Numbered from the stretch's first letter, positions 7,843-16,463 are shown. The stretch is 48,021 bases of DNA from Desulfobacterales bacterium (GCA_016931455.1 JAFGES010000035.1:1-48021); one strand, 5' to 3'. A program made the numbers and translations. Notes: generated from the sequence alone by a model not told the origin.

Positions 7843-9264
7843 ATGAATATCATTTCAAAATCCATACTGATCGCTACATCGAACATTTCAGCATTTGACG
7901 CAATCAGGGAAACACTTCAAGCCAATTATGAAATCTATTTGGCGATTGACAAAAACAAATACCGGCAGTTGCTTAAAACGAAAAGATATGAATTCACTTT
8001 TATTGATATTGATTTTTTGAAGCCGGAGCTCGGCAAAAAAACAGATCAAAACTCTTATCAAAAGGAACTATCCCTTTTTTGGAAATTATATCCGACCGCC
8101 AGCCTGGTCGTGATGTCCTCACAGGAAAAAATCCATGAAGCGGTTAAAGCGGTTAAAGCCGGCGCAAATAGTTATATTACTTATCCGATTAATCCGGAAG
8201 AAGTCAAATATGTAATCGAATACATTTATGAAGAAAAAATTAAGCAGTCCGAACTCGATTATCTTCGCGATCATTTCTGGGAAAAGGATGCGCTGGATAT
8301 TGTTCGAACAAATAGTGCATTGATGAAAAAAGTATTGGCAAAGGTTCGGTCTGTCGCACCGACCAAAACGACCGTGCTTTTGTATGGTGATACAGGAACC
8401 GGTAAAGGCGTCATTGCCGGTTTAATCCATACACATAGCAATCGAAAAGATAACCAGTTCATTAGTGTTCATTGTGGAGCAATCCCGGATACACTGCTTG
8501 AAAGTGAGCTTTTCGGCCATGAGAAGGGAGCTTTTACCGGCGCAATAAAAAGAAAACTGGGAAAATTTGAAATCGCTCGTGAAGGTACCATCTTCCTTGA
8601 TGAAATCGGAACCATTTCACCCGCTGCTCAAATTAAACTTTTAAAGGTACTGCAAGACCGATCGTTTCAACGTGTGGGTGGTGATGAAACCATAGAGTCG
8701 AATGCCAGAGTAATTGCCGCCACCAATATTGATTTGAATAAAATGACCGACAACGGCAGCTTTCGGAAAGATCTTTATTACCGGTTAAATGTATTTCCAA
8801 TAGAGATTCCCCCGCTGAGGGATAGAAAAGAAGATATTCCCCTGCTTGTTGAATCTTTTTTAAAGCGCTTAAATCAATTTTATTTAAAGGAAATTTATGA
8901 TATTCATCCTATGGTATTGGAATCTTTTCAAAAGTATTCGTGGCCGGGAAATATTCGCGAACTCGAGAATCTAATTGAACGATCCTATATTCTGGAAACA
9001 AGTTCAATTTTAACTCCTGAAAGTTTTCCGAGTGAATTGTTTGCACCCGACACTCAAATAACCCAGGTCCAATTAAATACTTCTAAAACGATAGCGGAAA
9101 TCCGGCGCAAAGGAATCGAAAATATTGAAAGACAGTATTTAAAAGAAATACTGACTCGCAATAGGGGTCGCATTAATCAATCTGCTGAAGATGCAGGAAT
9201 CAGTACGCGTCAACTCCATAAACTTTTAACAAAATACGGTATAAAAAAAGAAGATTTTAAATAG
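7843..9264 (+). CDS. Sigma-54-dependent transcriptional activator with degenerate receiver
   Basis: This is a 473-residue NtrC-type enhancer-binding protein. The AAA+ domain is complete: Walker A GDTGTGKG near residue 183, the sigma-54-contacting GAFTGA loop near 230, Walker B IFLDEIG near 250, and an arginine-finger region. A Fis-type helix-turn-helix lies in the last 40 residues. The N-terminal domain looks like a response-regulator receiver but lacks the acidic pair (ATSN at residues 11-14) and the conserved beta-5 lysine ([10 protein letters not shown]). Only Asp55 and Asp57 remain near the phosphorylation site. It is therefore probably not controlled by ordinary phosphotransfer. It sits between two sigma-54-type promoters (3120 and 9602) and probably activates them (inference). 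The start has a weak ribosome-binding site, 130 bp after the decarboxylase gene. Confidence 0.92.
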   Translation: MNIISKSILIATSNISAFDAIRETLQANYEIYLAIDKNKYRQLLKTKRYEFTFIDIDFLKPELGKKTDQNSYQKELSLFWKLYPTASLVVMSSQEKIHEAVKAVKAGANSYITYPINPEEVKYVIEYIYEEKIKQSELDYLRDHFWEKDALDIVRTNSALMKKVLAKVRSVAPTKTTVLLYGDTGTGKGVIAGLIHTHSNRKDNQFISVHCGAIPDTLLESELFGHEKGAFTGAIKRKLGKFEIAREGTIFLDEIGTISPAAQIKLLKVLQDRSFQRVGGDETIESNARVIAATNIDLNKMTDNGSFRKDLYYRLNVFPIEIPPLRDRKEDIPLLVESFLKRLNQFYLKEIYDIHPMVLESFQKYSWPGNIRELENLIERSYILETSSILTPESFPSELFAPDTQITQVQLNTSKTIAEIRRKGIENIERQYLKEILTRNRGRINQSAEDAGISTRQLHKLLTKYGIKKEDFK

Positions 9265-9514
9265 CGTATTCCACTCCATTTATTTTATTCCATCACAAGA
9301 ACTCTAAATTCCGATCAACAAGCATGTCCGAACTTTTAATTCTGACTTATTTTTTTCTAAAAATTCGATCGATTAAACTTCATTTGCAAGAAATGATAAA
9401 TATTTGAAATTCGGCTATGTTAAATTCAGAATAAAATATTCCTGTTTATCAAGCTTAAACATATTTAGAGGCGAAAATTCAATAAATTGTATAAACCTCA
9501 TCTCATATTTAGGG

Positions 9515-9533
9515 TGAATTTGCGGGAAATTCA
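9515..9533. repeat. 19-bp palindrome, candidate enhancer site for the 9602 promoter
   Basis: TGAATTT-GCGGG-AAATTCA has perfect 7-bp arms around a 5-nt spacer and lies about 70-90 bp upstream of the -24 element at 9602. Position and symmetry suit binding by the Fis-type helix-turn-helix of the activator encoded just upstream. It differs from the palindrome at 2942, so a shared operator is not established. The remainder of 9265-9720 is AT-rich and contains no recognisable gene. Confidence 0.35.
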
Positions 9534-9601
9534 TTTCATATAGGTTCCGTAGTTATTTAATATTAACGTATTACCATACAATGACATATTATTTATATTC
9601 G

Positions 9602-9616
9602 TGGTATGAATTTTGC
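9602..9616 (+). promoter_or_regulatory. Sigma-54 (-24/-12) promoter for the 86-residue orphan gene
   Basis: TGGTATGAATTTTGC fits TGGCAC-N5-TTGC, with GG (9603-9604) and GC (9615-9616) separated by 10 nt. It shares the TGGTA-Y-G start with the element at 3120. It lies 105 bp before the ATG at 9721 and directly downstream of the sigma-54 activator gene. Confidence 0.7.
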
Positions 9617-9720
9617 CTTTTTAAACTATTCAATTTAACCGGCTGCAGTTTCAATTGCGCAAAACGCATAAGAAAATTCTTTAATCTTCATTAGGAAAAA
9701 GGGTTCCAAGGAAAAGGATC

Positions 9721-9981
9721 ATGAAAAAACAAACACAGTCAACGAAAAGAACAATCAGAGGCATAATAACTGCTTCGGCATGGGATAAAAATGATTGTGT
9801 TACGGCTATAACATTGTCGGCAACCGATGATGAAGAATATTTAATCGAAAATTCGAATGAATTTATTGATCTTGTTCAAATGAGCATCCAGGCAACTGGA
9901 ATTGTTAAACAGGATCAAAAAAATTTAAAAACATTTTTTATCAAAAATTATGATATTATTGAAAACCACCAAAATGATTGA
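9721..9981 (+). CDS. Small conserved-looking protein, function unknown
   Basis: I do not recognise a named family. The 86-residue protein has a basic N-terminal tail, then alternating short strands (TIRGIITASAW, CVTAITLSAT, EEYLIEN) and a C-terminal strand pair (IQATGIVKQ, KTFFIKNYDIIE). This pattern looks like a small OB-fold or all-beta domain. It has no signal peptide, no cysteine pair and no membrane segment. An AAGGAAAAGGA site precedes the ATG. It is the only gene directly behind the sigma-54 element at 9602, next to a sigma-54 activator, so it probably belongs to the same regulon as the SpeD/ATP-grasp cluster. It ends in a weak AT-rich terminator-like hairpin. Confidence 0.75.
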   Translation: MKKQTQSTKRTIRGIITASAWDKNDCVTAITLSATDDEEYLIENSNEFIDLVQMSIQATGIVKQDQKNLKTFFIKNYDIIENHQND

Positions 9982-10006
9982 ACCTTAAATATCAAAATCA
10001 TTTTTT
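9971..10006 (+). terminator. Weak AT-rich terminator after the orphan gene
   Basis: The arms AAAATGATT (9971-9979) and AATCATTTT (9996-10004) pair perfectly around a 16-nt loop and run into six T residues (10001-10006). The stem has little GC, and its left arm overlaps the last codons of the gene, so termination strength is doubtful. Confidence 0.4.
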
Positions 10007-10195
10007 CAATCCCCTGCAAATCGGCGTTTATAATCTATAACTCGACAGTGCAACCTATCCATCTGAGTCACCATAAGTTTCTGAAAAAATTCCATGTAGA
10101 TATACATAAAAAAGTTGCCCTAAGCTCTTTCTTAGGATATATTTGCCCGAAAAAAATGATTTTGTAATATTCATTTAAAATCAAGAGGTAATAGC

Positions 10196-10441
10196 ATGCA
10201 ACACAATAATTGGAAGCAAGAAAAATATGATTCGGTTTTTGCCGATATCTGTAGAAATGTCCAACTGCAACAGTTGACGGACCCGGACTTTACCATTGAA
10301 GACCTTGAAGCCCAGTTAAGAGATGCGTATATCCTTCAAGGCAACGGCTGGGCGGGTAAAGGAGAATTAAAGGACATCGTTGAGTCAGCCACTATCGCCG
10401 CTTATGAACACATTTTGGCTGAATGGAAAGTGAGCAAATAA
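10196..10441 (+). CDS. Small acidic protein, function unknown
   Basis: This 81-residue soluble protein is predicted mostly helical, with no recognised domain. It contains a central acidic helix (DFTIEDLEAQLRDAY), a glycine-rich turn (LQGNGWAGKGEL) and a C-terminal helix (VESATIAAYEHILAEW). A good ribosome-binding site (AAGAGGT) lies 8 bp before the ATG, which supports expression. It is separated by 214 bp from the preceding gene and is convergent with the next, their stop codons only 4 bp apart. No regulatory element was found for it; the TTGC at 10115 lacks a matching -24 GG. Confidence 0.65.
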   Translation: MQHNNWKQEKYDSVFADICRNVQLQQLTDPDFTIEDLEAQLRDAYILQGNGWAGKGELKDIVESATIAAYEHILAEWKVSK

Positions 10442-10445
10442 CCTG

Positions 10446-10883
10446 TCAAACAAAAGCCCCTAATTGGCAGGAGGAGATTCCGATCTTCAACGTTTCGCAG
10501 GCTGCGGCGACATCCATCTTGGGCACACTGAATTTTTCGGCAATCTTCCAGCTCGAAGCACAAGGCAAGCGATCTTTTACCATGGCGTTTTCAATGGCCT
10601 CACGCAATAATGGGGATACTTTTTTGAGGGGTTGAACGATTTTCTTTTGCGGACCGTAGCCGAATAAACCCAGTTGGCATTTACTGATTCGAGTTTCCAG
10701 CAGATCCAAAACCACACCAACATCGGAGGGAGATACATTCAAATCGCGTGCAATTCTATGAGCTGCAGCACAGGTGATTTTATCATCTGAAATTTTTTTC
10801 TTTACCGATTCAGCGATCTGTGGATTTAATTGAATCCCGGGTGGATGCTTCGCAGCGTAATGGTTTCTATCATTATGCGTCAT
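10446..10883 (-). CDS. Two-repeat protein with CQLG motifs, function unknown
   Basis: The protein is read from the ATG at 10883 because GGAG lies 7 bp upstream; a longer in-frame start at 10952 has no such site. It is 145 residues and consists of two copies of a domain of about 65 residues. Copy 1 has ITCAAAHRIARDLNVSP and ends RISKCQLGLFG; copy 2 has LPCASSWKIAEKFSVP and ends GISSCQLGAF. Each copy keeps one Cys before the helix pair and one in CQLG. The middle looks like a helix-turn-helix (A-x-RIAxDLNVSxxDVG), so nucleic-acid binding is possible, with the cysteines as metal or redox sites. It lies 102 bp after the ACT-domain gene on the same strand and may be co-transcribed with it. I do not know the family name. 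Confidence 0.7.
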   Translation of the reverse strand: MTHNDRNHYAAKHPPGIQLNPQIAESVKKKISDDKITCAAAHRIARDLNVSPSDVGVVLDLLETRISKCQLGLFGYGPQKKIVQPLKKVSPLLREAIENAMVKDRLPCASSWKIAEKFSVPKMDVAAACETLKIGISSCQLGAFV

Positions 10884-10985
10884 TTTTTTACTCCTATCCA
10901 TCTTCGTACAAAGCATATCAACCCGGGAGTCACCAAAATAATAAATGCGCACGAGATTGCGCGGGAGTTTATATTTTCCGTGACC

Positions 10986-11441
10986 CTAATATTTCATATA
11001 ATGAAATGGCTCGACGGCCGAAAGGGCTTCTGCATTCAAGGTCTCAAATCCTGATCTTTTGAGTACCTCTTGCGTCTTATCCAATTGATCCACGTCAATT
11101 ACGAAAACAGCTCTCTTCCAGCTTTCGAGGACAAAACCATAAGCATTTTCCACATTGATATTTTCTTCGGTAAGCAATTGGACCAGTTTGTCCAGCCCCC
11201 CGGGTTTATCGTCGATCAATACGGCAATAACTTCTTTTAAACTAACGGTTAAACCTGCTTTTTCCAGCACTTTATAGCCTTGCTTGGGATCATCCACCAA
11301 AATATTGATGACACCAAATTCATCCGAAGTGGAAATTGTAATCGCACGTATATTTATTTTTGCCTTTGCCAGAATCCCGGTTACCTTCGAGATCCGGCCG
11401 GGCTTATTTTCCGCAAACACTGAAAGCTGATATGCAATCAT
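10986..11441 (-). CDS. Tandem ACT-domain protein associated with phenylacetate-CoA ligase
   Basis: This 151-residue protein has two ACT domains, about residues 3-65 and 70-140. The first begins AYQLSVFAENKPGRISKVTGILAKAKINIRAI and the second EVIAVLIDDKPGGLDKLVQLLTEENINVENAYGFV, both with the classic D/N-KPG-x-L/I start. ACT domains bind small ligands, often amino acids, and act as regulatory modules. Stand-alone tandem ACT proteins are commonly encoded beside PaaK-type ligases in anaerobes. An AGGAGG site precedes the ATG. The gene starts 39 bp after the ligase stop codon, so the two form an operon. It may sense an aromatic amino acid and regulate the ligase (inference). Confidence 0.88.
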   Translation of the reverse strand: MIAYQLSVFAENKPGRISKVTGILAKAKINIRAITISTSDEFGVINILVDDPKQGYKVLEKAGLTVSLKEVIAVLIDDKPGGLDKLVQLLTEENINVENAYGFVLESWKRAVFVIDVDQLDKTQEVLKRSGFETLNAEALSAVEPFHYMKY

Positions 11442-11480
11442 ATTCTTAGATCCTCCTATAGCCCTATACGCAACCGCTGC

Positions 11481-12791
11481 CTAAAAGTATAAATCTTTTC
11501 GATTATCTATCACCCGGACGAATCGGCCTTCTATTTTGGCGAGTGTATTCGGTTCGACCAGCTTTACTTTTGGGGTAATTGGAATATCGGTCTTAAGTGC
11601 TTCGATAATTTTTTGCCGCAGGTTTTCAAGTTGTTTTAAGTTACCACTGAAGAATTCCTTTTGAACTTCAACTTTTATGATCATATGGTCATTTAGACCC
11701 TCACGCTCAAGAATGATCATAAAATTCGGGCCCGTCCCCGGCAAATTTGCCAATTTCTTTTCTATTTGGCTGGGGTAGATATTAACGCCTTTGATGATCA
11801 TCATGTCATCGGTTCTACCACTGATTCTTTCGATCCGTTTATGCGTTCGACCACATTTGCACGGCTCGGGGATAACTCGGGTTAAATCCCTTGTCCGGTA
11901 TCTTAAAAGGGGCATCCCTTGCCGTAATAGGGTGGTCAAAACCAATTCACCCGGCTGACCATCTGATACGGGTTTCAAAGTATTCGGATCGATAATCTCA
12001 ACGAAAAAATGATCTTCCCAAACATGCATACCCATCCGGGCCGGACATTCGAACGATACGCCGGGCCCATTCATCTCCGAAAGACCATAGGAGTTAAATA
12101 CCTTGATTCCAAACAGCTCCTCAATTTTATCGCGCGTCTTTTCGGAATGGGGCTCCGCCCCAATAAAAGCTGTCTTAAGGTGGGTATGTTTACGAGGGTC
12201 AATCCCTATTTCCTGAAAAACAACTGAAAGATGAAGCGCATAGATAGGAGAAATATGTATTACCGTTGTCTCAAAATCTTGCATGAGTTGTATTTGCCGT
12301 CTGCTGTTTTCCACACCCGCCGGAATGACAAGGGCTCCAATTTTTTCAGCACCATAATGGAAACCGAGTCCGCCGGTAAGAAGACCATAGGGCAACATGT
12401 TTTGAAAAACATCATTATCACTCATGCCGGTCATAGCCATGGACCGTGCCATAACATCGGCCCATTGATCGATATCATCGGCGGTATGAAAAACAGCCAG
12501 AGCTCTATCATCAATGATTTCAGAGGAAAGGTGAACCCGGATTAATTTTTTCTTAGGAACGGCTGTAAATCCATAAGGCCGATTTCGCCTTAGATCTTCT
12601 TTCGTGGTAAAAGGGATACTTTGCAGATCCTCTATCGAATGAAATTGACTCGGATCAAAGCCCATCTCTTTAAATACCTTGCCATAGAAAGGAGAAGCCG
12701 ATGCTTTTTTAAGACTTTCTTTTAACCGGGTCAATTGAAGTTCCAACAGACTTTCACGAGGTATGGTTTCAATTTCTTTTTCCCAATACAT
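11481..12791 (-). CDS. paaK: Phenylacetate-CoA ligase
   Basis: This 436-residue AMP-forming adenylate ligase of the PaaK family activates phenylacetate, or a related aryl or indole acetate, to the CoA thioester with ATP. Family marks include the N-terminal YWEKEIETIPRESLLELQLTRLK, the core FNSYGLSEMNGPGVSFEC (the adenylate-binding YGxxE motif), the hinge IERISGRTDDMMIIKGVNIYPSQIE, and a C-terminal lid with a late lysine in NTLAKIEGRFVRV. Length is normal. It is the first gene of a unit with the ACT-domain protein and possibly the CQLG-repeat protein. In anaerobes such enzymes serve degradation of phenylalanine or aromatic acids, or, paired with indolepyruvate ferredoxin oxidoreductase, reductive aromatic amino-acid synthesis; that partner is not in the window. 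The start has an AAAGGA site somewhat far from the ATG. Confidence 0.93.
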   Translation of the reverse strand: MYWEKEIETIPRESLLELQLTRLKESLKKASASPFYGKVFKEMGFDPSQFHSIEDLQSIPFTTKEDLRRNRPYGFTAVPKKKLIRVHLSSEIIDDRALAVFHTADDIDQWADVMARSMAMTGMSDNDVFQNMLPYGLLTGGLGFHYGAEKIGALVIPAGVENSRRQIQLMQDFETTVIHISPIYALHLSVVFQEIGIDPRKHTHLKTAFIGAEPHSEKTRDKIEELFGIKVFNSYGLSEMNGPGVSFECPARMGMHVWEDHFFVEIIDPNTLKPVSDGQPGELVLTTLLRQGMPLLRYRTRDLTRVIPEPCKCGRTHKRIERISGRTDDMMIIKGVNIYPSQIEKKLANLPGTGPNFMIILEREGLNDHMIIKVEVQKEFFSGNLKQLENLRQKIIEALKTDIPITPKVKLVEPNTLAKIEGRFVRVIDNRKDLYF

Positions 12792-13097
12792 CTTTCAGTT
12801 TTCCTTTAGCTGTAGATTTTACTTAATTTCTACGACCCAAGAAAAAATTTATCAACATAAATCTCACCCAAATCAATGCAATAATATTTATAACTACATG
12901 CAATGTGTTATATTCATTATTTTTTTCATTGATGCATAATTTTACGTAGAATGTTTATTTTTTGGAAATTTTATATGACCGGCCGACAAAATTTTTCTTG
13001 TAAACATTTTTTATTGATAAATTTGCCGATTCAAATCATAACTATCGATATATCAATATCCGACTATGTTAGTCCGCCTATCTAAAAGGAGTATAAA
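12792..13097. other. AT-rich divergent intergenic region
   Basis: No gene is seen between the divergent ligase and GMP-synthase-like genes. The stretch is very AT-rich and must hold both promoters, but I could not single out a convincing -35/-10 pair or operator. A strong AAAGGAG ribosome-binding site closes the region just before 13098. Confidence 0.5.
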
Positions 13098-14063
13098 ATG
13101 AATATTGAAGAATTAAAAATAGAAGATTTAAATACAGAAATTTTTATCAATCAAAAAATAAAAGAAATTTCCGGTATTGTCGGAGATAAGTTTGCTCTTA
13201 ATGCCTTGTCCGGCGGTGTTGACTCTTCAACGGTAACAATGATCGCTCATAGGGCTTTGGGTGAAAGACTGAAAAGTTATTTCATCGACACGGGTCTAAT
13301 GCGCGAAGGCGAACCCGACCATATCGTTTCGCTTTTTAGAAACGCGGGTGTGCCGGTAGAAAAAATCGATGCTCAAGAACAATTCTTTGCCCTCCTCAAA
13401 GGCAAACTGGATCCTGAAGAAAAGAGAGAAGCGATTACAAAAGCTTTTTATCCAATTGTTTTTTCCCAACTTGTCAAAAAATGTGGCGCTGCTTTTGTAT
13501 TCCAAGGCACAAATTATACGGATGTTGAGGAAACTGTTGCCGGAATTAAACGACAGCATAATATTATTGAACAGCTTGGGATAGACGCTGAGAAAGAATA
13601 TGGATACCAAATTATAGAACCCTTGATAAAACTGCGTAAACCGGCAATACGCGCGGTTGCCAAAGCGCTGAAATTACCTTCTGAAATTTATAACCGACCG
13701 CCTTTTCCCGGGCCTGCTCTAGCTGCAAGGGTTATCGGAGAGGTAACGCCGCATCGAGTTGAAATTGTAAGAAAAGCAACCCAAATCGTTGAAACTGAAT
13801 TACAAGATACAAAAGCATTTCAATATCTGGCGATTCTGCATAATGACCGAGTCACCGGTATTAAAAATGGAAAAAGAGATTATGGTTTGCAAATAGAAGT
13901 AAGGTGTTGGGATAGCGAAGATGCAAAAACCGGATCACCAACGGCACTGGCTCATGACATCTTAAAGAGGCTTGCAAAACGAATCACTAAAGAAGTACCG
14001 GGGGTTGTCAGCGTTACTTATAATATTACGCCCAAGCCGCCTTCAACAATAGAAGCGATCTAA
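13098..14063 (+). CDS. Stand-alone GMP-synthase ATP-pyrophosphatase subunit
   Basis: These 321 residues correspond to the C-terminal two-thirds of GuaA. The PP-loop is ALSGGVDSST near residues 35-44; the signature RPPFPGPALAARVIGEVT corresponds to RHPFPGPGLAIRVLGEVT of GMP synthase; and the C-terminal dimerisation domain ends SVTYNITPKPPSTIEAI. The glutamine amidotransferase domain that normally precedes the PP-loop is absent, with an AAAGGAG site directly before the ATG, so this is a genuine short form rather than a truncated one. The reaction would be XMP + ATP + NH3 to GMP, with ammonia either free or from a separate glutaminase as in archaeal two-subunit GuaA. A paralogue with a different substrate is the main alternative. 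The PEP synthase regulator follows 9 bp downstream. Confidence 0.85.
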   Translation: MNIEELKIEDLNTEIFINQKIKEISGIVGDKFALNALSGGVDSSTVTMIAHRALGERLKSYFIDTGLMREGEPDHIVSLFRNAGVPVEKIDAQEQFFALLKGKLDPEEKREAITKAFYPIVFSQLVKKCGAAFVFQGTNYTDVEETVAGIKRQHNIIEQLGIDAEKEYGYQIIEPLIKLRKPAIRAVAKALKLPSEIYNRPPFPGPALAARVIGEVTPHRVEIVRKATQIVETELQDTKAFQYLAILHNDRVTGIKNGKRDYGLQIEVRCWDSEDAKTGSPTALAHDILKRLAKRITKEVPGVVSVTYNITPKPPSTIEAI

Positions 14064-14072
14064 TTTTCAATT

Positions 14073-14927
14073 GTGAATACCGAAAATAAAGAAATAAGAA
14101 CTGCAAATATACCGCCTATTTTCATCGTTTCAGGTGGAGCGGGAGCCAGTGGTTTGCAGGTATTGCATACCATTCTGGTCCAATTCCCGGAGATTCAAGT
14201 GCCGGTGGTTACGGTGGCCCACGTGCGCCAATTAGAGCAAATCGAAGATGTGGTCAGCCGAGCCGAAACAACGGAAGGCACCATTGTTCATACCATGGTG
14301 GATGAACATTTGCGCAATTACTTGAACCGCTTGGCAGCAGATAGAAACATCCCGACAATTGACCTCATGGGAGACTTAATATCCCGACTGACGAAAGTTT
14401 TAGGACAAAAACCCATCGGCCGGCCGGGATTGTACAGGCAGCTGAATAAAGCGTATTTTGAGCGAGTATCAGCCATTGAATATGCAATGACTCACGATGA
14501 CGGTAAAAACCCCCAAGATTGGCAGATGGCTGAAATTGTGTTGGTGGGTATCTCTAGAGTCGGCAAAACGCCTCTGAGCATGTATTTGTCCGTACTAGGC
14601 TGGAAAACAGCTAATGTGCCCCTTATTATGGGTTTGACTTCACCGCCGGAGCTTTTTGAAATAGATCACCGGCGAGTCATTGGATTGACGATCGAGCCCG
14701 GCCAAATTATCTCCCACCGCCGGCAGCGGCAAAGGCGTATTGGCCCACCGGGACCCTCAAAGTATACCGATCCTCTAACAATCTATGAAGAAGTGGAAAA
14801 TGCAAAGAAGATTTTTCGAAAAGGTGGATTCTCCATCATCGATGTGACGGACAAACCGATCGAAACAAGTGCTGAGCAAATTATTACATTAATTACTCAA
14901 AGATTTAAAATAAAATCTCATCGATAA
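14073..14927 (+). CDS. ppsR: Pyruvate, water dikinase (PEP synthase) regulatory protein
   Basis: This 284-residue protein belongs to the bifunctional ADP-dependent kinase / Pi-dependent pyrophosphorylase family (DUF299) that inactivates and reactivates PEP synthase, or PPDK, by phosphorylating a threonine. The family P-loop is seen as VGISRVGKTPLSMYL near residue 155. The N-terminal IFIVSGGAGASGLQVLHT and the segment KYTDPLTIYEEVENAKKIFRK are also typical. The start is a GTG at 14073 with no clear ribosome-binding site, only 9 bp after the stop of the GMP-synthase-like gene, which suggests translational coupling. The dikinase target is not encoded in the window. It would control carbon flow between pyruvate and PEP. 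Confidence 0.9.
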   Translation: MNTENKEIRTANIPPIFIVSGGAGASGLQVLHTILVQFPEIQVPVVTVAHVRQLEQIEDVVSRAETTEGTIVHTMVDEHLRNYLNRLAADRNIPTIDLMGDLISRLTKVLGQKPIGRPGLYRQLNKAYFERVSAIEYAMTHDDGKNPQDWQMAEIVLVGISRVGKTPLSMYLSVLGWKTANVPLIMGLTSPPELFEIDHRRVIGLTIEPGQIISHRRQRQRRIGPPGPSKYTDPLTIYEEVENAKKIFRKGGFSIIDVTDKPIETSAEQIITLITQRFKIKSHR

Positions 14928-15013
14928 TAATCAAAATAGTATCATTGCGAAATGCAAGTCTGTACCCCATTCACATCAAAAATACGACTTTTAATTCCGG
15001 AGAGTTTCATAGT

Positions 15014-16447
15014 TTAGACGCTATCGCTTTTCATCAAAAAATTTTTTGACGGCATTTTTGCATCCGTTATTGTCGCGTTACTGTCAACTTCTATGAAAAT
15101 CTTAGTGCCCTGCATTGGACGCGATTTGATCTTTATTTTACCACCCAACAGGCTAACCCTTTCTTGCATACTATAAAGCCCCATGCAATTCTCACTGCGT
15201 GCTGCAATCATTTTTTTCGCTACATCAAAACCTTTACCATCATCTTCAATTCGAAGAATAATCTTGGGATAAGACGCTACGAGTTTGATTGTAACGTGCT
15301 TGGCATCTGCATGTTTCTTAACGTTGAGTAAGGCTTCTTGGATCAAGCGATATAAATTGATCTCCGTTTCAGAATCAAACCTAACATCATCAATACCGCC
15401 GGACATAAAATCCACTTTTATGCCGGTTATATTGGAAAACTCTCCACAGTATTGAGAAATAGTCTGTTTTAATCCAAGTTGATCCAAACATGCAGGGCAG
15501 AGGTCATAAGACAAATTACGAATCTCCACCACAAGGCCGGAAAGAAGCTTGGAACAATCGGAAAGTCTCCGGCCGATCTCCTCCGGAATTTCCGACCAAG
15601 GATCAAAAAGAGTATCCATACCGATTTTCAGAACTGAAAGATCCTGTGCAACGGAATCATGTAAATCCTTGGAAATTTTTTGACGTTCACTTTCCTGGCT
15701 TTTTAATAATTGATGTGTTAAAAGGCGAATCTGTTCCTCGGCGTTTTTTCGTTCGGTAATATTACGTAATGATGCCAAATAGGCATTTTCTCCTTCCCAA
15801 TCAATTTCAGTGACGCGCATTTCCGCAATAATGATCTCATCGGGTTCCTGACCGATCTGAAGTTCTTTTGTTTCACCCGAGGCTACTGGATATTCAAACA
15901 ATCTATTTAAAAGCGCTTCTTTTTTTTGTTTGAAAAGACTTTCCGCGGCCGGGTTGACAAAACGTATAATTTTATTACTGTCCATGATGATGAGTGCATC
16001 AACAGTATTGGTGATGATGGCGCTGAGACGTATTTCACTATCTTTTAATTGGCTTTGCAATCGGTTTCTTTCAATCGAGTAGCGAATCGAACGCTCCAAC
16101 ATAGGCGCCCTGATTTCACCTTTTTCAAGGTAATCCGCGGCTCCACCTTTCATTGCCTTGATATCGATTTCACGGTCGCCTTGGCCGGTCAGCAGGATTA
16201 TTGGAGCCTTACAACCGTTTTGAACTGCTTTTCGTAAAAGCTCCAGCCCGTTATGTTCACCCAAACGGTAATCCACAAGATAAACATCATATTGGTTACG
16301 CTGCATAACTGTAAGAGCAGCGTCCCAATTTTTTTCCCATTCCAGTTTAAATCGGACCCCTTCGATCTCGGCAAGCAGGTCACGCGTCATGACATAATCG
16401 TCTTCATCGTCCTCTACCAGGAGTATTTTCAACTGACGGTCGTACAC
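15014..16447 (-). CDS. Receiver-PAS-histidine kinase (NarX/HisKA_3 type)
   Basis: This hybrid kinase of 478 residues starts with a receiver domain (acidic pair Asp13-Asp14, phospho-acceptor Asp59 in YLVDYRLGEHNG). A PAS domain follows, roughly residues 140-245, then a HisKA_3 dimerisation helix with phospho-His near 259 (KDLHDSVAQDL). It ends with an HATPase_c domain holding the N-box LIQEALLNVKKHADA and the G-box DDGKGFD. I choose the GTG at 16447 because GGAG lies 6 bp before it; an upstream ATG at 16489 overlaps the preceding gene and lacks a site. No membrane segment is seen, so it is a cytoplasmic kinase whose activity is set by an upstream phosphodonor through its own receiver. It is third in an operon with a single-domain regulator and a PAS kinase. 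A DNA-binding output partner is not encoded nearby. Confidence 0.9.
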   Translation of the reverse strand: MYDRQLKILLVEDDEDDYVMTRDLLAEIEGVRFKLEWEKNWDAALTVMQRNQYDVYLVDYRLGEHNGLELLRKAVQNGCKAPIILLTGQGDREIDIKAMKGGAADYLEKGEIRAPMLERSIRYSIERNRLQSQLKDSEIRLSAIITNTVDALIIMDSNKIIRFVNPAAESLFKQKKEALLNRLFEYPVASGETKELQIGQEPDEIIIAEMRVTEIDWEGENAYLASLRNITERKNAEEQIRLLTHQLLKSQESERQKISKDLHDSVAQDLSVLKIGMDTLFDPWSEIPEEIGRRLSDCSKLLSGLVVEIRNLSYDLCPACLDQLGLKQTISQYCGEFSNITGIKVDFMSGGIDDVRFDSETEINLYRLIQEALLNVKKHADAKHVTIKLVASYPKIILRIEDDGKGFDVAKKMIAARSENCMGLYSMQERVSLLGGKIKIKSRPMQGTKIFIEVDSNATITDAKMPSKNFLMKSDSV

Positions 16448-16463
16448 ATTCAACTCCAATGCT

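Noticed and set aside
10104-10118. TTGC box upstream of 10196 as a -12 element
   Set aside because: There is no GG at the matching -24 position.
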